From Oscarella lobularis (lineage: Eukaryota > Porifera > Homoscleromorpha > Homosclerophorida > Oscarellidae): a DNA stretch of 64,000 bases. Location of the stretch: NCBI RefSeq assembly GCF_947507565.1, contig NC_089188.1, positions 186,001 through 250,000 on the forward strand, in the 5' to 3' direction. The notes under the pieces were generated by a model. The model was given only the letters and a program-made list of their open reading frames with translations. It was not told where the DNA came from and searched no databases. The position numbers and the translations under genes were made by a program. Position 1 is the stretch's first letter. The number at the start of each line of letters is the position of its first letter. Shown one piece after another: positions 52,683 through 64,000 of this stretch.

Positions 52683-52692
52683 TGACTATAAA
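52683..52692 (+). promoter_or_regulatory. TATA box
   Basis: GACTATAAAAGC lies about 245 bp upstream of the start codon at 52935, just after the repeated CAGCTGACTCGGCC motif. It is the clearest TATA box in the window. Transcription would start near 52715. Confidence 0.55.
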
Positions 52693-52934
52693 AGCTGACT
52701 GTCGGCGAGAGGGAATTCAGCTGCGCAGCAACTGCACAACAGACACAAACTTTTTGCAAAACTTTGCGATTATTTTCCGGTAATTTCTGTTGGAGTAGAT
52801 GTCTACCCTCGATCGAATCGAATACACACCACATCCGAGAAGAATACAACAGAATTTGAACCTCCCTTGAAACTTTAATGAAAATCATCTTGATCATAAT
52901 CCATCTGTTGTTGTTTAGGTTTTACAAAGGAAAG

Positions 52935-53496
52935 ATGCGTTTTGGACTAACTTTGTTTATTGCCGCCGCATGGTTCGTGACAATGTCAAAAGTAAAATTT
53001 TAATTAAAAACATTCAGTATCTTTAAGAAAATACATGTGTTTTCAGTGTGAACGCATGGGATACTTTTATTTCACCTCATCGCCGGACATAGTGACGTAC
53101 TATCCAAAAGGCGGATCCGACGTAGTTAAGATGGATGTGGGAAACGGAACGTCTATAGTGGGAAACGACTACATTCAATACATTCCCGGAGCATTGGCAC
53201 CTTATAACAAGGGAAGTGCGATGTGGCTTTTCAACATAACAGCCCAGCCAAGCAAAGCATGCGTCCTCGCCCACTACGGGGACGATTATCCAAGAACCGA
53301 ACTTATCGTTGCTACCGACTCAGGAAACAGATATACGGAGTATTGGGGAAAAACGGTGCGCACATTCATTTTACAAAAAATCGGAACAGCGACTGGTGTT
53401 ATGTCCACTGGAGGCTACTGGGCAGAATTTTCTATAACCTGCTTTGACGCTGAAAACGACTCGATTGCCGATGCAGATAACGCTCATGGCATATAA
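52935..53496 (+). CDS. Small secreted protein, 168 residues
   Basis: Exon 1 52935-52991 codes for a signal peptide (MRFGLTLFIAAAWFVTMSK). A 55-bp GT-AG intron follows, then exon 2 53047-53496. Phase 0 joins exactly. The mature part of about 150 residues is rich in Tyr and Gly, has three cysteines and N-glycosylation sites (NGTS, NITA), and alternates short hydrophobic strands, so it is likely a beta-sandwich. It resembles no family I can name with confidence; a distant CUB-like fold is possible. The gene sits behind a duplicated regulatory array and a TATA box, which suggests strong or tissue-specific expression. Confidence 0.7.
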
Positions 53497-55296
53497 CGTG
53501 ACGACACATGAGTCAAGCCGAAGAATATGACAGAACTCTCAATGGTGTTTGTCTTGCTGCGATGTTTTGTGTGTATGATGCTGTACGTTTGTCAGAATTC
53601 ATGTTGACGCATTGCATAGAATTAAGTAGTGACAGTTCCTCCATCTTCTCGTTACGCCTACACTTGTTTAGAGCCAATGACTAGAACCGTCTCACACGGT
53701 TCAGAAGTCAGGGGATTGGTGAAATCAAGGGCCTGAAGGCGACAAGGAAGCTACGTGTCCCGGCCGCGAGATCGAGATAATATATACCTCAATTAATAGA
53801 CTGCTTCCTGATTTAGACTGCTTCCTGATTTTCAAACACATGAATCTCTTCTTTTGGAAGACGCTTGACTAAAATCCAAAGTTCGATCGTTACCAGAGAA
53901 AGGACTAAGTAGGCTTTATGAGAGCAGACAAAAACGACAGCTGCTCGGAAAATAATTTGGCGAGGCCCCTTTTGAGGGATTAATATCACCCGGCCACGAG
54001 ATTCTTGCCTGCGACGGACGCGGTAAACGTCGTACACACGTATACTTCTAGTAGAAACAAGGCATGCCTCTAAGCTTGCTTCACGTCGTCGGAAAAAAGC
54101 CTCCGATGCATGACAAAGGATAGACGAGCCTCGAAGCAGAGAAGGGTATTTTCGAGTCTAGCTCGATGAAGATTCAATGAGCTCCGTCGAATGCCTGTCT
54201 CAACGTAGAACTTCAGTATGCCTTCAAACGGAACGATCGACTTCCGCTTGCAAGGCTTTCCTTCTGCTTTGAGATGCGAAAAACGGCTCGGGAGACCCCT
54301 TAGAGAGCCTCACTTTTGTAAAAACGATACCGCCACGCAATATCACTTCGAATTGTCTTCGACAACTGTTGCTGACGCCAAAAATGGTACCTCGCCATAA
54401 TTCTAGTTGAAAAAGGAAACACACCTTAGCTGTTGGCCCGGATCAAAACAGGAGAGTCCCGGAGACGAACTGGACTTCGAAACAACGAAAGATCTGTACA
54501 TAGCAAATTCCCGCGGTACGAGACAAAGTCTTCGAGTAGGTGAGTTTCCATTCAACTGTAACGCCTGTTATAGGTGACTTCGAAGAGCCAAGGATGTCAT
54601 CTAACGATCAATATGACATGGGTCGAGAATTCGACGGATAGAAATTGCAGTAAGTAACGCTGGGTACAAAAAAAGGCGTTAGATACTCGAGAGCCGTTTG
54701 AGTGCCAAATTCCAGCCAGTCCACTTAGAAAATTCATCTAGCCCAAGCCTTCTTGTTCTGAGTGGACTGAGCTTTGGAGCTATTTACGGGGCATGTCCAT
54801 TCCTTTCATAATTGCAATTTCATCAGCTACTACTGTGATTAGTCTCTTTTCGATCTTTCTCGAACTACTAAAACATCCTTTTATTTTCACATATTTCTTT
54901 AGCTATGAGTTATAGGTTACTCGACTTCCGTTTCCTATGTTTCGATTATTTATTTATGAGTCATAGGTTACTCGACTTCCATTCCTTTTTTTCTAGTATT
55001 TATTTATCCGTGTAACCGTTTAACTTTTGACTCAATTGTTGCGATGCAGCATCGTTCTTATACCTACTAGTTTTGTAAATTATTGAACGCTACCAAAGCG
55101 GTATTGGATGCGCGAGTTATTGAAACCCTAATTAATCTTTGTATGAGGCTACTCTACATCCTGCGTGAGGGACAACTATTAATTGCATAGAAGACTTGAT
55201 ATTAGCATCTGTGACAGAACGAACAATACAAAAACAAACGAGATCAATCAAAGACATTGCAATGGACAAAACGGAATCAGTATATCATTGCTGAAC
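53497..55296. other. Repeat-bearing spacer
   Basis: 53497-53930 shows no gene. 53935-54900 is the dispersed element listed below. 54900-55296 is AT-rich and holds an imperfect 65-bp direct repeat (TTATGAGTCATAGGTTACTCGACTTCC-like, at about 54905 and 54955). Nothing else was recognised. Confidence 0.5.
53935..54900. repeat. Dispersed repeat, longest copy
   Basis: The left part (53935-54330: GGCGAGGCCCCTTTTGAGGG, ATGCCTCTAAGC, AGACGAGCCTCG, GAGACCCCTTAGaGAGCCTCAC) matches 58895-59270. The right part (54500-54900) matches 39560-39990. The three copies define one element of about 1 kb without coding capacity. It is probably a non-autonomous transposable element. No terminal repeats were defined. 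Confidence 0.65.
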
Positions 55297-55793
55297 TCAG
55301 CAGCGATGATTTGTTATCAGGTACTGAACAAGCCTTGTGGAGAAATCCTGGCAATTTCTCGCTCCATTGCCAAACGACTGGTAACCATTTCCATACTGAG
55401 AAATAAATCTCTCAATGTCCCTTGGAGTGGCATTGCTTCTTCCCTCGTGGATCGTTCGAATGTATCTCGTACGATCAGGATTTCGCATGTTTACGTATCT
55501 GACGCCGCCCGGAACGTGGTCAGCATATCCCTTGAACAGGACGACTGTATGAACGTAGCCGTATGGCAAATTTATGCGACTGCGGATGCACTGAGGAGCT
55601 GCGCCCACCACGACCTCCTTTACTCTGTTCATTCGCTGCACGGCCGTATAGACATCTTCGCACGAGCGATCATTATCTACAGGAATGAAGTTTTTGGGAG
55701 TATGGCTGTCGTTTCCTTTTTACCATCGTAATAAATGTTGGCACTGCAGCACTGAGCTAAGAGCAAAAAAACTAGCACCAGAAGAGAACGCAT
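55297..55793 (-). CDS. Small secreted protein with NCxxF motif, 149 residues
   Basis: Exon 1 55793-55724 gives a signal peptide (MRSLLVLVFLLLAQCCSA). A 47-bp GT-AG intron follows (minus strand), then exon 2 55676-55297, with phase 1 matching and a full 150-codon frame. Mature residues include five cysteines. Near the end is RNCQDFSTRLVQYL, preceded by a Tyr/Gly stretch. An Asn-Cys-x-x-Phe in a helix, with a histidine upstream (YVHTVV), recalls NlpC/P60 and LRAT-type thiol hydrolases; this is inference from a short motif. The protein could be a secreted lipase-like or peptidase-like enzyme, or a binding protein derived from one. Confidence 0.65.
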
Positions 55794-56542
55794 GTCTTCT
55801 CCTTTTGCTTGAATGCCAGCCCAGTAGTCTCAACGTAGGTTATAAAGGCTTAGACGTAACAACTGATTTCCGCCATACTTTCATAACCATGCACGTGAGT
55901 CTGACAACGAAGGATGTTTACGGTATACTTCCGAAATAGTTACTTATATGCTGGCTGCCGCTAAAGCAGCTGCTTTGCAATGCTAGAGGAAGCTGAGCCT
56001 CATTATTGAATGTTCTCTCATTGTTTGGGTCAGATAAAGAAGGCAGCAGTGAAACGGATAAGGGTAATCATTTCAAAGGAGAGACTCATATATGGCTATT
56101 GCCTCTCGCTAAGCAAACGAGGCTTTCTAACATGTTATAGCTTTCAGTCACTACAGATTATATAAGTCATTTCCTCTCTTTTGGCAAATAAGTGAGGAAG
56201 TTTATGTCGTATAGATTTTGTGGTTGGCGACCAGTCGTCCAGATACTCTTTTCTCGTCCTAATCGGAATATCTCGGACTCCATAGGCACTTTTGTCTTTA
56301 ACCGGGTAACTGTAAAAGAGAAAAGTTAACCATTTTCACTGAATTGTTCTGCAGGACGCGTACGATCTTCGGCGAGTATCGAATGTGCTTTGAAGTCATT
56401 TCTCTACTCTACGAAAAATCGAGGCCCTCCGATGTTTCGTACGTGTCACATTTGTTTCAGCCAGCGAGACAAACAATTCACGAATAACCAAGCAAACGTA
56501 AGAAACATGCCAAGAAGTCCTGCGCTTTTGATGAACTTGTTT
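55794..56542. other. Spacer between two minus-strand genes
   Basis: Contains the presumed promoter of the 55.3-55.8 kb gene and the 3' flank of the esterase gene. No coding sequence was recognised. Confidence 0.35.
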
Positions 56543-58387
56543 CTACATAGCATTATCGGCTTTCATGAGTTCCACCATGGCCTCACCCATGGCTTGACCG
56601 ACGTTCATGTACGTCTCAGCATTGCCGTTGTAGTGGGCCCCCGAGCTTCCTCCCATTGACAACGGGTGGGTGTACACGGCAGCAACGTTACCTTTAAATT
56701 CTAAAAGAGGAAAATCAAAGGTAACAAACTTTGAAAGTTGAAACCGGCTTACCTGGATACTTAGCCGGATTGGCAACGTTGAGCATAGCGTCGAGGATCA
56801 CGCCTCCACCGTCGGTAGAGCCATTAACGGTCTGACCGAGTGACGCAGTGACGAATTTAGCATTCGGTGCCTTGAACTGAGCGCGCAGAGTCTTGATCAA
56901 CTTGACGAGGTTGATTTCGTATCTCGTTGCGAGACCTATATCGCGACTATCTCGATCACCTTGCCACCAGAAGAAACCAGCGATATCGTAGCTTGTTGCC
57001 CCGGGGAAAAAATATGTGAGATTGGAGAGGATATATTCAGTACGGTTGGTGTCTCCGTCGTATTGCTCGCCCGCCATCCAGCCAATAGGCTTTGGAGTTG
57101 TGCCCTTTTGCCATTTCGCAGGCGACTGATGGTACCCAGCATATTCCCAGGTGACGTTTTTCTTGTCTTTGTATTCCCAGCCAGGGCTTCCAGGCGGGAG
57201 CAGATCCCAGCCCAAAGCTCTATTGCCTATGCAGGCCTTAAGGATCATCACTCGATTTTTTGTGGCGTTGCCTTCAAAGACAGAACCAAGGTAAGAGACA
57301 ACATCTATGTACACAACTAGTAGCTATTGTATGGTGACCAGCACGATATTGGTTTCATCCCAATCCAAAGTTCTAATTACCCTCAATTACCCTCGGATTC
57401 GTCTAAGGTGATTAACTAATCAAACCTTGGGAGCATGACTCCATCTTATTGTATGGCACGTGAATCTCGACCAATATCATAAACGTCGTATATCTAACAT
57501 TCGAGTAGCCTGTTCTCTCCATCATTTGTCGAGAGTCACGCCCATGTAATAAATAACTTGTTGAACAGTAGTCATGTTCTATGATGTCATTGAAAGCCTC
57601 TAACCTTGGATTTCTGGCCCTTTTACTCCGTGGAGAGAAAGGGCTATGTCCCACTCGAGCTCATTTTGTGATAGACTCGATTGTGGGTGTGAAAGAAGTA
57701 GCGTCTACGCAAAGTCGAATTCGTTTCTACTTACAAAACGAGGCTCCTTTCTCTCCACGGAGTATAGAAGGAAAAGGGCCTGGCATACAAGGCTATGCCT
57801 CGCCTTGGGCAATTGAATTATTTACGATGACATACCACGGTCATGGGATATCTAGTTAGTTTGGTCGATTTAGGCCTAATGCACTAATTTAATAACCCTT
57901 TGCCCAGGCCAACGGGGTAGGATTGGCACGCCGGCCGGTGCCCTCGATCCTCCCACGCATCAAACTTCATATGAGCATCATATGAGTATCGTATGAGTAT
58001 CGTATGAGTAAAGTATTCGCCCAACGTACCGACATAGTTTCCAATGCCAAGTTCGGGACCAATGGTCTTCCCGGTGACTGTCATAAACTCGTTGTGCGCT
58101 AGATTTGAGTGTTCGAACGACGAGTTGCCACTGCCAATGACTTCAACGTAGCGGACGTCCTCGCGAACAGCCCACGTATTCGACGAATGGTTCCACAGAT
58201 AAGGGTACTTGTGCTCGGTCTTGACGGCATATCCGAGTGAGCCGTTGACGTTGTCCGGGCCAATTTTCCCCTCACCCAGCATGTTGGACTGTCCCATGAG
58301 GACGTAGACGTCGACCTTATCGCCCGAACAGAGTAGAGCCGGCATGATGAGAACTGAAGCAAAGAACGTGGCTGTGAGATAACCCAT
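56543..58387 (-). CDS. Secreted SGNH/sialate O-acetylesterase-like enzyme
   Basis: Exons 58387-58030, 57304-56753 and 56700-56543 (stop) join in frame (phase 1 at both junctions) to 355 residues. A signal peptide (MGYLTATFFASVLIMPALL) precedes VYVLMGQSNMLGEG, the GQSN block with the nucleophile serine of the sialate O-acetylesterase (SASA, SGNH) fold. FFWWQGDRDSRD matches the W-x-Q-G-E/D-x-D block, and SSGAHYNGNAETYMNVGQAM carries the C-terminal His region. It should remove acyl groups from sugars outside the cell. The length fits a single-domain esterase. The first intron is long (725 bp) because it holds a MITE-like insertion. A second ATG ten codons upstream is possible but gives a poorer signal peptide. 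Confidence 0.85.
57616..57780. repeat. MITE-like element in the esterase intron
   Basis: About 29 bp at 57616-57644 (GGCCCTTTTACTCCGTGGAG...) recurs inverted at 57744-57780 with a small insertion. The element is about 165 bp and non-coding. It explains part of the unusually long intron 1. Confidence 0.75.
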
Positions 58388-60623
58388 TTTGAACAATAGG
58401 ATGACGAGAAGAGGCAACTTCCTGCACCAAATTCAAGATCTAAATATCCCTCAGAGTTATTGCGCTTGCGTAAATGCAGAGGGTTTGTAAAGGAGAACGC
58501 TCTTGATCTGGGTGGAGTACGGTAATTAGTTTTGTTTACGCGACGGACCGTCGGGTGACCACGTGTGTGGGGGTTGCCACACGGAAGTGCATTTAGCTAT
58601 GTGTAGTCTGCGTGTAGACTAGTAGTTGTGTTCGGGCAGAAACGACAAACTCAACGGGTTTTAGTTTGCGTGCACACTGCTTGACAGTGAGGCTTCCAAT
58701 GATCATTCGATCGATCGATCAAGTATACTTTTGGCTGCGTTCCCCAAAGAAACCTCGCTTTGTTTAATTTATGATTTTTTAAAACTTTGTCTCAGGTCAC
58801 CACAATAATTGATCCTTTTGCGTAGATCCGAAACAAACAACGTATAATAATTGCACTATCAGATGCGTCTTTTATTAAAATATGTCACCCGGACAAACCG
58901 TGGGCGAGGCCCCCTTTGAGGGTTCAGAATCACCCGGGCCATGAAACAATTGCTCGCAGCGGCTGCTGCGAATATCGTACGCACGTATAATTTGAGCCTA
59001 AGCGATGCACACCTCTAAGCCTGCTTTAGCTTGACGGAGAAAAGGATGCGACTTACGATGGAGGAGAGACGAGCCTCGATAGAGCGACGGACAAATTCGT
59101 CCCTGCGCCATGGAGAAGCGCTGAAATGCGTCGACTGCGCCGTCCTCCTGTAGGTCTTAGCCGTATCTTCAAACGCAACTATCAACTCGCGCCGGCTGGC
59201 TTTTCCTTCTCCTTTGGCAACACAAAAAACAGTAGTGAGACCCCTTAGGGAGCCTCACTCTTTCAAAAAGGTTCGATTGTCCAGCAAAAGTTCACCATTT
59301 CACTGCCGCAAAAGTGAACGGCGAAATAATTACTCCTAAAAGATTTGCTTTGCTTTTTTGTCAACAGTCACCCGGATGTAGACAAGACGTCACTTGACAT
59401 CAGCTGATTCAGCTTTCGCGGATTTTCTAGCCGAATCGAGCTCGTCCGGCTCTCCGAGCGAGCTTTCATTTGCTGTTTGTGGGTCGAAATTGCTCATGAC
59501 ACAACTCGATAGAAAGTGAGGCCTCCTAATGGGTCTCACGAGCAGTTTTTCGCCTCGCGAAACCGAAGGAAAGGCTGGAAGAGGCGAATCGATCGATCAG
59601 TTTAAAGGTACAGCTACAGCTGACACTGCGACAGTGCGATCGACGCGTCTTATTCGTTCCCCATCGCGAAAGAGCGAATTTAGCCTTTGCTCTTTCGACG
59701 CTCGTCTCTCCTCCGTCTTCAGTCGAATGCTTCTCTCCTGCGACTGAGAGAAAGCTTAGGGATGTGTTTCATCTGGGTTAGACCATTTAGGCACGAGCAA
59801 TGCTCTCATCGGCCGCCAAGAGCAAAAGTCTAGTGGCCCGGCCTGTACCGAGCCCTCAAAAGGGGCCTCACCCACTTTCTCGTTTTAGGTTCCTATTTGC
59901 TGTCGTAATTGCTATTTCTTTTAATGGTGAAGATAATCAACGCAGCTTTTTAGTCATCCTACACGATCTCTGTCCTACGCGTGAGCCACTTTAATTTAAT
60001 TCGATTAATTTTTATTTTTTATTTTTCATTTTTAACGAAGCATTTTTAGACGTCACTTTTGTCAGGAATGAAGTGGCCACGGAGAGAAATCGACCTAAAG
60101 AGTGGTGCGTAACGCGATAATATTTGATTCTATTTTATCACGGAATCGAATAAGAAATGTGTAGCTCTCTCTCTCTATTCCAAGCTGCTGCTTCAGTGGA
60201 TTTTTGAACTCTGCCTTTGATCAAACAGGTACTATCTCTATATATGTTATGTAGACGCACTTGGCATGTCTCTATAGAGACGTTTCCTTTCGAAGGAAGC
60301 CGTGGGAAAGAGAAGGCGAACGATGGAAAATGTCAAGGAGGTAGGGAACGAAAGAGTTAGCCTCGGATCATCTCCTCCGATCATTATAATAATTGCCATC
60401 TTGTCCGGTCCCCAAACGCCTAAAGGCAGTCTGGACGGATCACGCTCTCACGTGTTTATCGCCCAATGGAAGCTTCGTCCTCAAATGTGATACGCGTGAG
60501 GCGTTGGCATTTGGCACCAGGCAGAGTGATCACCTCTTTACTCAGCTAAGCGTCATCGAGTAAGGCTGTCTTTCTCGCGTCTTGGAATCGTCAAATCGAT
60601 CGAAGGAAATAAACGCCAGAGGA
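58388..60623. other. Spacer upstream of the MAM/LDLa gene
   Basis: Holds the partial dispersed repeat at 58895-59270. An ORF at 59529-59747 (72 codons) has no domain. A repeated ATCGATCGATC occurs near 58707. 60100-60620 is probably promoter and leader of the gene starting at 60624. No further gene was recognised. Confidence 0.4.
58895..59270. repeat. Dispersed repeat, partial copy 3
   Basis: Left half of the element at 53935-54900, same orientation: GGCGAGGCCCCcTTTGAGGG, CACCTCTAAGCcTGCTT, GACGAGCCTCGA and GAGACCCCTTAGGGAGCCTCAC are shared. The right half is absent. Confidence 0.65.
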
Positions 60624-63600
60624 GATGGCATCTTCTTTCCGTTGGAGAACCTTCGCCACTCTCTTCGCCCTCATTTTGGCCAACAGTAAGAAATCAGCGC
60701 CAGTTTTATTGTAGCAAAATTGACCTGTCTGACTTCTACTACCTCGTTACCTGAGGTGATGGGGAAGAAATGGGGCGTTTTTCTATGTTTTGTATATGTT
60801 ACAATACCGCGGCGAGTGTGGGATACGCTAGTTATAGGACGAGGGCGGGCCAGCGGCCTGAGGCAAAATCCCACGAGCATTAGTCGTAGTGTAAATTGGT
60901 TTATGTAATGGCACGCGATCGCCAAGCCAGACGAAGCGCGAATTCAAAGGCTATTCTTCCCACTCTAATGAGCGCTTCTCATTGGCACGCGATCACGTGT
61001 CGATATATACGTGTGGGGCGTAATTCATTCTCATTCTCTTTTTTTTGTTTTCATCGTAGGTCAAGCGCAGCAACGTAAGAACACCTAGTCTTTATTCCGC
61101 AGAACAATTTCCTCTTCGTAGCGACGTGCGCCAGTCTGAAGCAGGACTTCGAAACGGGTTGGGGTCTATTCTCCCAAAGCCGATCGGACGACTTCGATTG
61201 GACGCGCGATTCTCGCGGCACGCCGTCGTCGAGCACGGGACCGAGCAGGGACTACGATCCGGGCACGGCGGCCGGCTGGTACGTTTACATCGAGACGTCG
61301 TTTCCGCGTAGCAACGGCGACGTGGCGCGAATCGATTCGACTTCGTTTCCGCCGCTTATGCCGTCGAAAACGTGCATGATCCAATTCGGCTATCACATGT
61401 ACGGCGCGACGACGAGAACGCTCAACGTTTCGGTGACCGACGTCGTGACGAAGAAAGAATACATTCTCTTTTCGGAGACCGGGAACAAGGGAAATCAGTG
61501 GAATTGCGGGAGCATCAGTTTCGATCGGACGCAGATTACAGGCAATTGGACGGTGAGGATCATTTTCGTGGGAAAAGACGCTTTTTAAATTTTTTGTTAG
61601 ATGTCTTTTACTGCTGTAAGGGGGACAAATTTTACCGGCGATATTGCGGTTGATGGTATCGAGCCGTCGCCTGGCTGCGGCTGCGGTAAGGCGAAGAACC
61701 AACGACGACGGATTTCGAAACGTTTTTTTTCGTTTATCTTGCAGCTGGTCCGTCGTATCCTTGCATTGAAACCAGCACCGATTTTGATTCTGGCTGGGGC
61801 ATGTTTAGCAACAATGATACTGTGGACGATTTCGACTGGACTCTACGACGAGGCACGACGCCGAGCTTTTTGACGGGTCCGACGGGTCCGACTCGGGATC
61901 ACACTACGGGATCCGGTAAGGGGAAGAAATCTTTATGATAAAATTATCTTGATTCGGTTTCTCTATTTTAGGTCAGTACGCTTACATTGAGACGAGTTTT
62001 CCGCGAGCAAACGGCGACGAGGCGCATCTCTTTTCGAAGTGGATTCAGGGAAGTGGAAACGACTGCAGCTGCACGATGTCGTTCTGGTATCACATGTACG
62101 GCGCCACGACTGGCACGCTTCGAGTTGAGATCGAGAAAATGGGCCAGCAGGGACCTCGCGCTGTAGTCTGGTTGAAGACGGGAAACCAAGGCAATCAATG
62201 GATAAACGACTTCGTATGTCTCAACGCGACGTCGCTCTATCGCATCGTTTTTGTCGGCGTTCGGGGAACGAGTTTCACGGGAGATACCGCCATCGACGAC
62301 ATCAAACTGAATAACTGCAAATGTCCAAGTAACTTAGGCTTCTAAATAATAATTAATATTTTATTAAATTTCTTTGTTTGTAGAGCCTTTACCGCAGCCA
62401 ATCCGTAAGACTTTCTTAAGTTTAAGCGCATTGGGTTTTTTGATTTTCTTTATATAGCCGTTATGGCTACCAATTGCACATTTGGCGTTGGCTCAACCGG
62501 CACTTTCTGCGATTGGAAGCAACCCATATCTCCGGACGTCTTCTGGGTGACGAAGCACGGACAATCGGTGACTCCCGACACGGGACCCGACGGCGGTTAC
62601 GGCGGAACGGGTCGCTACGCTCTCGTAACGAGCTCCGGTCAGACGGGCGCGGCAATCATGATGGGCCCGTGGATCAAGTACAACGAATCGAAGAACGCTC
62701 AACTGACAATAGCGTATAATATGTACGGAAAAGACATCGTTAATCTCACTGTCGGCTACGAGATGATGTTGTACGACGACACTGTGGGTCTCGTTCCGCA
62801 GCCGGTCGTGCCACTGCAGACGTATCAAGGCGATCAGGGGCAGGGATGGAATGTGATGACTATTGATTTGGCGGCGGCTATTGGCGGAAAGAGTTGCGGC
62901 GGGGGCATGATCATTTTCCGAATTCACATTACGGCTTTTGTCGACGGAAGCGATTTGGGCGACATCGCCATTGACAGCATCATATTTTCACCTAAGCCAG
63001 CCAGTAAGACTAAGAGAAATAGAGTAATTATGCATAATAAGACGAATCCACGCCTCTAATTAATTAATTAATTATTTAATTCTTGTTTTTAGATCCTTGC
63101 CGTGACGACCAGTTTCCCTGTCCCTTCTTCTTCGGCGGCGGTTTTAACTGTTTGACGAACGTCCGATGTAACGGACGTCGAAACTGTTTCTCGGCCGACG
63201 ACGAGGCCAATTGCCCGGAGAGTTGCACATTCGAGTCGGGATTCTGCACGTGGCGAAACGGAACGACCGACACGGAGCAGTGGACGCGACGACAGGGCCG
63301 CACGCCGTCGTTTAACACGGGCCCGTCCAGCGATCACACGACAGGAAACAGCTCAGGTGAATATTATCTACATGCGAAATTTTATTTATAACTGATTTGT
63401 TTAAATAAGGCTATTATCTTTATTTGGAAACGAGCGGATCTCGTCCGGGTGACTACGCCGAACTCTTGTCGCCGCAATTCTCTCAAACGGGCGCGCAATG
63501 TTTGATCTCCTTCTGGTATCACATGTACGGAGCGTCGATCGGCACGCTTCAAGTCGTTCTCAAGTCGTCGAGCGGACAACGCGTCCTTTGGCAGCTAGCC

Positions 63601-63932
63601 GGAAATCAGGGAAATGCGTGGGTACAGGCTACTGTATCGATTGGTCTTGCGAAGGGAGTCGAAGTGATGCTCCGCGGCTTCAGCTCCGTCACGTCGGGCG
63701 GCGTCACTTATACGGGCGACATAGCATTGGACGACATCGCGTTCAGTAATTGCCAAGCCTGTAAGTCCTTGCGCGCTTTTGGCTATAGAAAACGAGTCTT
63801 TTCTCAACGCAGCCAATATACCTCAGTGTCAGAGCAACGAATTTCAATGCGACGACGGTAACTGCATTCCGTACATCAATTTCTGCGACGGTCGACCTGA
63901 TTGCAATGACGTAAGCGACGAAATTTCGTGCG
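60624..63932 (+). CDS. MAM/LDLa multidomain secreted or membrane protein, 5' part
   Basis: Exons found: 60624-60684 (signal peptide, [19 protein letters not shown]), 61060-61074 (15 nt), 61122-61552, 61601-61685, 61745-61915, 61972-62328, 62384-62404 (21 nt), 62458-63003, 63093-63356, 63410-63760 and 63813-63932. Nearly all junctions are phase 1. Domains: MAM 1, MAM 2, MAM 3, LDLa 1 (DDEANC), MAM 4 and LDLa 2 ([16 protein letters not shown]). MAM hallmarks recur: YHMYGA, GNQGNxW and GDIAxDDI. The last acceptor ends exactly at 64000, so the gene continues outside the window. MAM and LDLa modules act in adhesion and ligand binding at the cell surface. No membrane segment is reached, so a secreted or membrane form cannot be decided. 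Confidence 0.9.
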
Positions 63933-64000
63933 GTGAGCTCTTCTTCTTCTAACCTTTCTTTTTAAAACTTTACTACGAGGCAATTTGTTTTGTCTTATAG

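Overview
The window is nuclear DNA of an animal (metazoan) with a compact genome. It shows GT-AG introns mostly 43-75 nt long, a fibronectin-III receptor tyrosine kinase, a MAM/LDLa secreted protein, an ISWI-type helicase relic and a Ty3/Gypsy LTR retrotransposon. Kelch-kinase fusions plus such short introns suggest a sponge or another early-branching invertebrate; this is an inference and no species marker was seen.

Layout. 0-14.1 kb is a tandem array of four related genes (A-D, + strand) coding for a six-bladed kelch propeller, a coiled coil built from small exons, and a TKL-like protein kinase. A, C and D splice to full open frames of 809, 859 and 805 residues. B has lost the kelch part and has frame problems. 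14.1-25.1 kb holds poorly recognised small multi-exon genes on both strands, tandem duplications, an ACGT microsatellite and one exon of an ERI1-type exonuclease. 25.4-33.9 kb (- strand) is a large receptor tyrosine kinase with about 13 FN3 domains. 33.9-40.3 kb has a near-perfect palindrome of about 240 bp, a broken ISWI helicase fragment and a transcript-like array of small exons with a shared donor sequence. 40.35-43.9 kb codes for a membrane kelch-EGF-TM-coiled-coil-TKL kinase, which looks like the receptor counterpart of the A-D proteins. 45.85-51.02 kb is a Ty3/Gypsy element with identical 111-bp LTRs whose central 3.5 kb is inverted. 51.0-55.3 kb has a 560-bp tandem duplication ahead of a TATA box and a small secreted-protein gene, then dispersed repeats. 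55.3-58.4 kb (- strand) has a small secreted protein and a secreted SGNH/sialate-esterase-like enzyme. 60.6-64 kb is the 5' part of a MAM/LDLa gene that runs off the window.

Together the window is rich in sensing and signalling genes: four cytosolic kelch-kinases, one receptor kelch-kinase and one FN3 receptor tyrosine kinase. The strongest candidates for a new system are the kelch/coiled-coil/kinase family, with its exon-cassette coils and kinase domains lacking the HRD arginine, and the internally inverted retrotransposon.
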